A DNA stretch of 64,000 bases from Coptis chinensis (taxonomy: Eukaryota; Streptophyta; Magnoliopsida; Ranunculales; Ranunculaceae): NCBI GenBank assembly GCA_015680905.1, contig CM027381.1:16035501-16099500 (forward strand). The letters are read 5' to 3'. A program made the translations under genes and the position numbers. The notes beneath the pieces are model-generated. The model was given only the letters and a program-made list of their open reading frames with translations, had not been told where the DNA came from and ran no database searches. Within the stretch, counting starts at the first letter, position 1; each line of letters starts with the position of its first letter. This document shows, piece after piece, positions 60,015 to 64,000 of the stretch.

Positions 60015-60599
60015 AAAAGAGGTCTCAAGCTTTAACATACGATGGGAGATCCAAATGATCAGTGAGTTTTTTTTCACAAAGTCACAATAGAAGTCTAATT
60101 GACAAGCCAACCTGTTCATTGTATAGATAGATAATCCACGTTTTCTGGTTTTCTTCATGACTATATGGAGAAGCAAAAACAGAATAGGAGATTAGCAATA
60201 CCGAGGCAATTCATAAGCTGAAATCAGTAACGTTGTAAAAGTCTCTTATAGTGGAACTTTTGCTCGCATCGAATCGTAGATGTTTCCCTAATTTACAGGG
60301 TTTTACCATGTAAAAAACGTCTTTGTTTCTCATATTCCTTATTTTCTGCACAAGCCTTATGATTTATGTTCTTCTGAAGTTTATTGTATTGTAGTTGTCG
60401 TTTGGATCGCCAAACCCACTACATGAAACTACAGTTTGTAGAATTCTCTACTTTCCTCTTTGTTTGGTAAGTTAAAATATATTAAAAAGAATGTAAAAAA
60501 TTACAAGTTTTATGTGGCAGTGCTAATGCCCATAGTCACTCATACATGTCTCACATACAAACCATAAGCTAAGCACCTCCTATTTATATATCCATGAGG

Positions 60600-61048
60600 G
60601 TCGTTACTAAAAATAGTCTCATTGTACAAGTATGAGTCACATTCAAGGAGGTACGACAAGTTCTCAAGCAGAGTTTCCATCTGTTGAGTAGTTCCCATGG
60701 CATAGATAGTGAATTTGTAACTGCCACGACAGCTGACGAATCGGGCTTAACTCTTTCTCTTGCTACTGCTGTAATGAACACTGCCGCAATTGAAATAATG
60801 ACAGAGTTAGAAGACTGGGAAGTGCTTCAAAGCACAGACACTGGGTTGGGTACGTCATCCTTCAACAAATGAAAGTGTTAGGGTTTGTTTGACAGCAATT
60901 GAAGGAGAGGGTCTTTCTGAAAACTTAATAACGTCGAATTACTTCATTGTAGATTCAAGCTCCGTCATGCATGGGGCATTGCGGAGCGGTTAATTTTGAT
61001 GCTTGAGGAACTGGTTTTTGCATATTTGGTGTCGGAATCAGGCACTGA
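60600..61048 (+). other. Unrecognised coding-like stretch, left of a MITE
   Basis: The open frame at 60684-60872 reads GIDSEFVTATTADESGLTLS, VMNTAAIEIMTELEDWEVLQ and onward. The amino-acid composition is protein-like, but I cannot assign it. At 61000-61048 another frame reads LEELVFAYLVSES and runs into the MITE. This may be a decayed gene or transposon continued at 61640-61956. Confidence 0.3.
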
Positions 61049-61631
61049 GGGCATCACCAATGGGACCTTGATATGGCCCTGTATCTTCAAATTTAAGAGA
61101 ACAATACATAAATGGGCTTCCAATGCAGCAGCCTCTATATTGGCCCCTATAATTACCATCAACCTTAAAACTATGGAGGGGGAAATTTCTATCACATTTA
61201 TAGAGGTCCCGGTCCGATTTAATTAAGATAAGACCAAAATGGGTCAAAATAATTTCAGTTAGTTGGTAATACCAGCAAAATTGGTCAAAATTACAATTAA
61301 GTTGTATATTGGGAAATATCCCAGGTTCGAAACCCCACCCGAACAAGTTGTCTTTTTTAAACTTTTTGTACCAAATTTAAAATAAAAATAAATCACAATG
61401 AAATGTTACAAATGGGACACGAACCCAGAACCTCTGGGTCTTGGGCTATCTACACTTCCAAATGCCAATTTCACAAGAATTGAAAGTTAATACAAGATTT
61501 AAAATTAATTTTAAAGGTTAGCATTGTAGGACACAAAATATAAGGGTCCTCTATGTCCCTTCTCTCCTCTATACATATCTTCAAAATGCTGATGTGGCCC
61601 TCTATTATGAGGGCCTTCATTGGTGATGCCC
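61049..61631. mobile_element. Harbinger-like MITE
   Basis: This 583-base element has perfect 14-base terminal inverted repeats, GGGCATCACCAATG, flanked by the 3-base duplication TGA (61046-61048 and 61632-61634). The inverted similarity continues inward (atggccct and agggccac blocks). No gene inside. Confidence 0.85.
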
Positions 61632-61956
61632 TGAGGAGGTAGTTTAACAAAATTCTCAAAACTATGTTGATGATGCAGATGATGAGGATATGGTTAGGAA
61701 GCACAAAAGGAGGAAGCAACAACCAGACTCGAGGAGAAGTAGTCAGAGGACAAATTCAGCTGCTACTACTCTGCCAGAACATACTACTACTACTTTGCCA
61801 AAACATATTGTAGAGCCTTCTCTAAATCGGCTAAACCAAACTTGGCAAGATCGTAATCAGCGTTCGCCAGGTTCTTCTTCGCATGAATTTCCTCAAGGCA
61901 ATAATTGTCCTCAGACTTCCTCCATTTCTTCTGACATTACTACAGCATCAATTTGA
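61632..61956 (+). other. Unrecognised coding-like stretch, right of the MITE
   Basis: The open frame 61690-61956 encodes a Lys/Arg-rich start (VRKHKRRKQQPDSRRSSQRT) and a Thr/Ser/Pro-rich tail with a small TTLPEHTT/TTLPKHI repeat, ending at a stop. No family recognised. It may be the tail of a protein whose upstream part lies left of the MITE. Confidence 0.3.
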
Positions 61957-63350
61957 CGGTTGTTAGTGGGTGAAACATAACACAACTTAGTAAATGATTG
62001 AATCCATTGATCAGACGGTCAGACCTCAAATACACGTTTTTATCCTCTAATAATGCTTCAATTTAATCTAATTATATGATCAATAATATAGAGAACTATA
62101 TTATTGTTTTTTTAAGATACAAATCTATTCTGAACCAAATATCTAAACAACTGAGAAAAATTGACAAAAAGTCAACGATCAAAGTCAATGGTCAACTCAA
62201 GGGCCAAAAACTCAAAAGCTCATAAAACAAGGGCTCAACCATTTTCTAGACATAGGCTAAACACCTATAGCTTCAAAAGACCAAAGGCTCAAACTTCCAA
62301 ATACATGGGCTTAGGCCCAAAGGCATGGTCCTATCCACTCAATTCTAAAAGGCATAAGAGGTTATAGATTAGGTTGTTTGATTGATAAGCAAAAGAAGAG
62401 GGATAAACTATAAGTGTAGAGATGCCCACAAAATAAGGGAGCTAGCTAAGTAGTAACTAGACTCTAGTAGGAGTAGGATATCATAAATAGATAATAGTTT
62501 TTCTTTAGTTTTTATTATTGTTTTTCATTTTCATTGTTTTTAAGCTTCAAGCTTCATTGAATCAAAGTTAGTTTTCTTCAATTCAAAATTGTTTTTAATC
62601 TTGTCTTTCATCAAATTTGTTCTTTAAAACATCTTCTTATTCATTCATTCACACCCAAAAAGCTAGTTATACTCATTTGAATAAATCAAATGAGTATAAC
62701 TTACTAACCAAATTATCTTTCCATATCATCATTTTACATATTTTACACTTAACCAATCCAAATATTCATGTCTTAATCATCAAAACCCTTAATAACTAAT
62801 TGTTGTCTACATCTTCATACATCAAAAATTTACAAATAGAAAATGAGAAGTTAAGAAAAGGTTTAGTTTTTATCCATCCATACTTCTTCTCTTCATAAGA
62901 TCTAAGAAGAACAACTTCAACCCATTACTCCCACAATCTATACAAGTGTCATCTGTCATCATAGATTGGATCCCTCGCCCTAATGATATAACCGTAGAAG
63001 ACGTGGATGACCTACGTTGCAAGATCAACATGTTGGAATTGTATGACTCTTAAAATTGAAAGATTCAGTTACTTCTTTTGTTAAAAAGCTCCAATCACTT
63101 GAAACTGCTCGTGCTACATCTGCAACACTATGAGATGCTCGTGCAACCGTTGTTCTTTGTGAACAAGAATTGTCTAAGTTTAAATGTCTCTCAAATCCCA
63201 AGAACTTGCAGCTAAAAATGCCAAAACTGAACTTAGGAAAGCCCGAATTTGTGCTGAATTTGTCCAAGGCTACCTCAATGACGCCAAGTCTACAATTGAA
63301 CAAGTTTTATCCAACAACCCTAATACCAAACTTACACTTCAAGCAAAACA
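61957..63350. other. AT-rich region, one possible coiled-coil fragment
   Basis: Mostly low-complexity AT DNA. At 63184-63345 plus reads SQELAAKNAKTELRKARICA and FVQGYLNDAKSTIEQVLSNN, which looks like a helical coiled-coil piece ending at the CACTA element. An imperfect palindrome, actcatttgaataaatcaaatgagt, spans 62672-62697. No gene can be supported. Confidence 0.35.
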
Positions 63351-63809
63351 CACTACTAAAAACAAAGGCATTATATATTAGTTTTTAACCGATATAAAAG
63401 ACCTATTATATCGATTTTGCAACACACTTTGAACCGATATAAGTACCTCCAATATAAAAAGTGGCTGAAACTGATATAACAAATGTGTTTTACATATCGG
63501 TTACTAGAAAACCGATGTCTAGCTTGTAGACCTAAAATTATAGTATAAACTGTTGTAAAACCGATATAAGTAACAACAAAACCGATTTAACAAATATTTA
63601 TAATATCGGTTATTAGGCAGTTTGTTATATCGGTTATTCCACTTTGAGCTGATATAATATCTAATCAAACGATATAAGAAACTGATATAATAAAATATGA
63701 AACGATATAAGAAACCTTGGCCGAAGATATTATATCGATCAGTTATATTAAAAATTGATTGAGACCAATTTTTGTAACCGATATAAACTATACGTTTTTT
63801 TTAGTAGTG
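63351..63809. mobile_element. Miniature CACTA (En/Spm) element
   Basis: This 459-base element starts CACTACTAAAAA and ends TTTTTAGTAGTG, with 3-base target duplication ACA (63348-63350 and 63810-63812). The interior holds many copies of aaccgatata in both orientations, as expected for the sub-terminal transposase-binding repeats of CACTA elements. It encodes nothing. Confidence 0.93.
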
Positions 63810-63939
63810 ACATGTTGATTTTGGTAAGATAAAAAAATATCTGATGAAGGTTACAAGCACTATTTCAAAGGCACCAGGAAACTCGGACGACGAAGCAAGT
63901 AGTAGAAGAGAACTCTATGAGTCGATTGAGAGAATTAAT

Positions 63940-63960
63940 TAATTTTTTTTTTTTTTTTTT
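63940..63960. repeat. Poly-T tract
   Basis: A run of about 18 T bases near the window end. Nothing else is recognised in 63810-64000. Confidence 0.8.
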
Positions 63961-64000
63961 ATAATGGGAATTCATCTCCACCATAACAATAATAAGGTGG

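Overview
The window is nuclear DNA of a flowering plant, almost certainly a core eudicot. The genes are short-exon, intron-containing plant genes with canonical GT..AG junctions, and plant retroelements and DNA transposons fill most of the space. I cannot name the species from the sequence alone.

Host genes from left to right: the 3' part of a cytosolic ribosomal protein L17 gene (53-825, +); two paralogous Golgi-type nucleotide-diphospho-sugar transferase genes (GT77-like, DxD motif) at 8426-10339 and 31343-34052, both on the minus strand, with the same three-exon structure and both open; a blue-copper phytocyanin (50311-50909, -); and a three-exon gene for a small MGSCAS-type acylated protein resembling Arabidopsis At3g27210 (52046-59655, -), with a 6.1 kb first intron. 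Between the transferase copies, 12.1-16 kb is a collage of minus-strand host-gene fragments: chloroplast bL21c, one exon of an SR splicing factor, a NAC C-terminal exon and an Agenet-like exon.

Transposons make up the rest. 2.06-7.84 kb is a decayed Ty1/copia element whose gag carries an inverted copy of its own pre-integrase segment. 16.79-30.46 kb is a nest: a small Mutator-like element with a perfect 9-bp target-site duplication and a probable captured gene fragment, itself hit by a hAT-type MITE, and split in its right terminal repeat by an 11.35 kb Mutator-like element. The inner element has about 150-bp terminal repeats, a broken DUF1985/Ulp1-like gene on plus and a broken MURA-type transposase on minus, converging on each other. 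35.40-48.69 kb is a minus-strand Ty3/gypsy element of Tat type, with PBS, PPT, gag, protease, RT, two RNase H regions and integrase. It also carries a duplicated antisense extra ORF, a 138-bp tandem array and a hAT-type MITE inside protease. 48.8-49.2 and 56.4-58.1 kb are 5'-truncated LINE remnants. 61.05-61.63 kb is a Harbinger-like MITE and 63.35-63.81 kb a miniature CACTA element.

The history is layered. The transferase locus was duplicated, then copia, MULE and gypsy elements were inserted around and between the copies, and finally MITEs were inserted into those elements. The intron of the At3g27210-like gene grew separately, by a direct duplication of about 1.3 kb with a LINE lying at the junction. 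Exon coordinates were worked out by eye from splice consensus and frame continuity.
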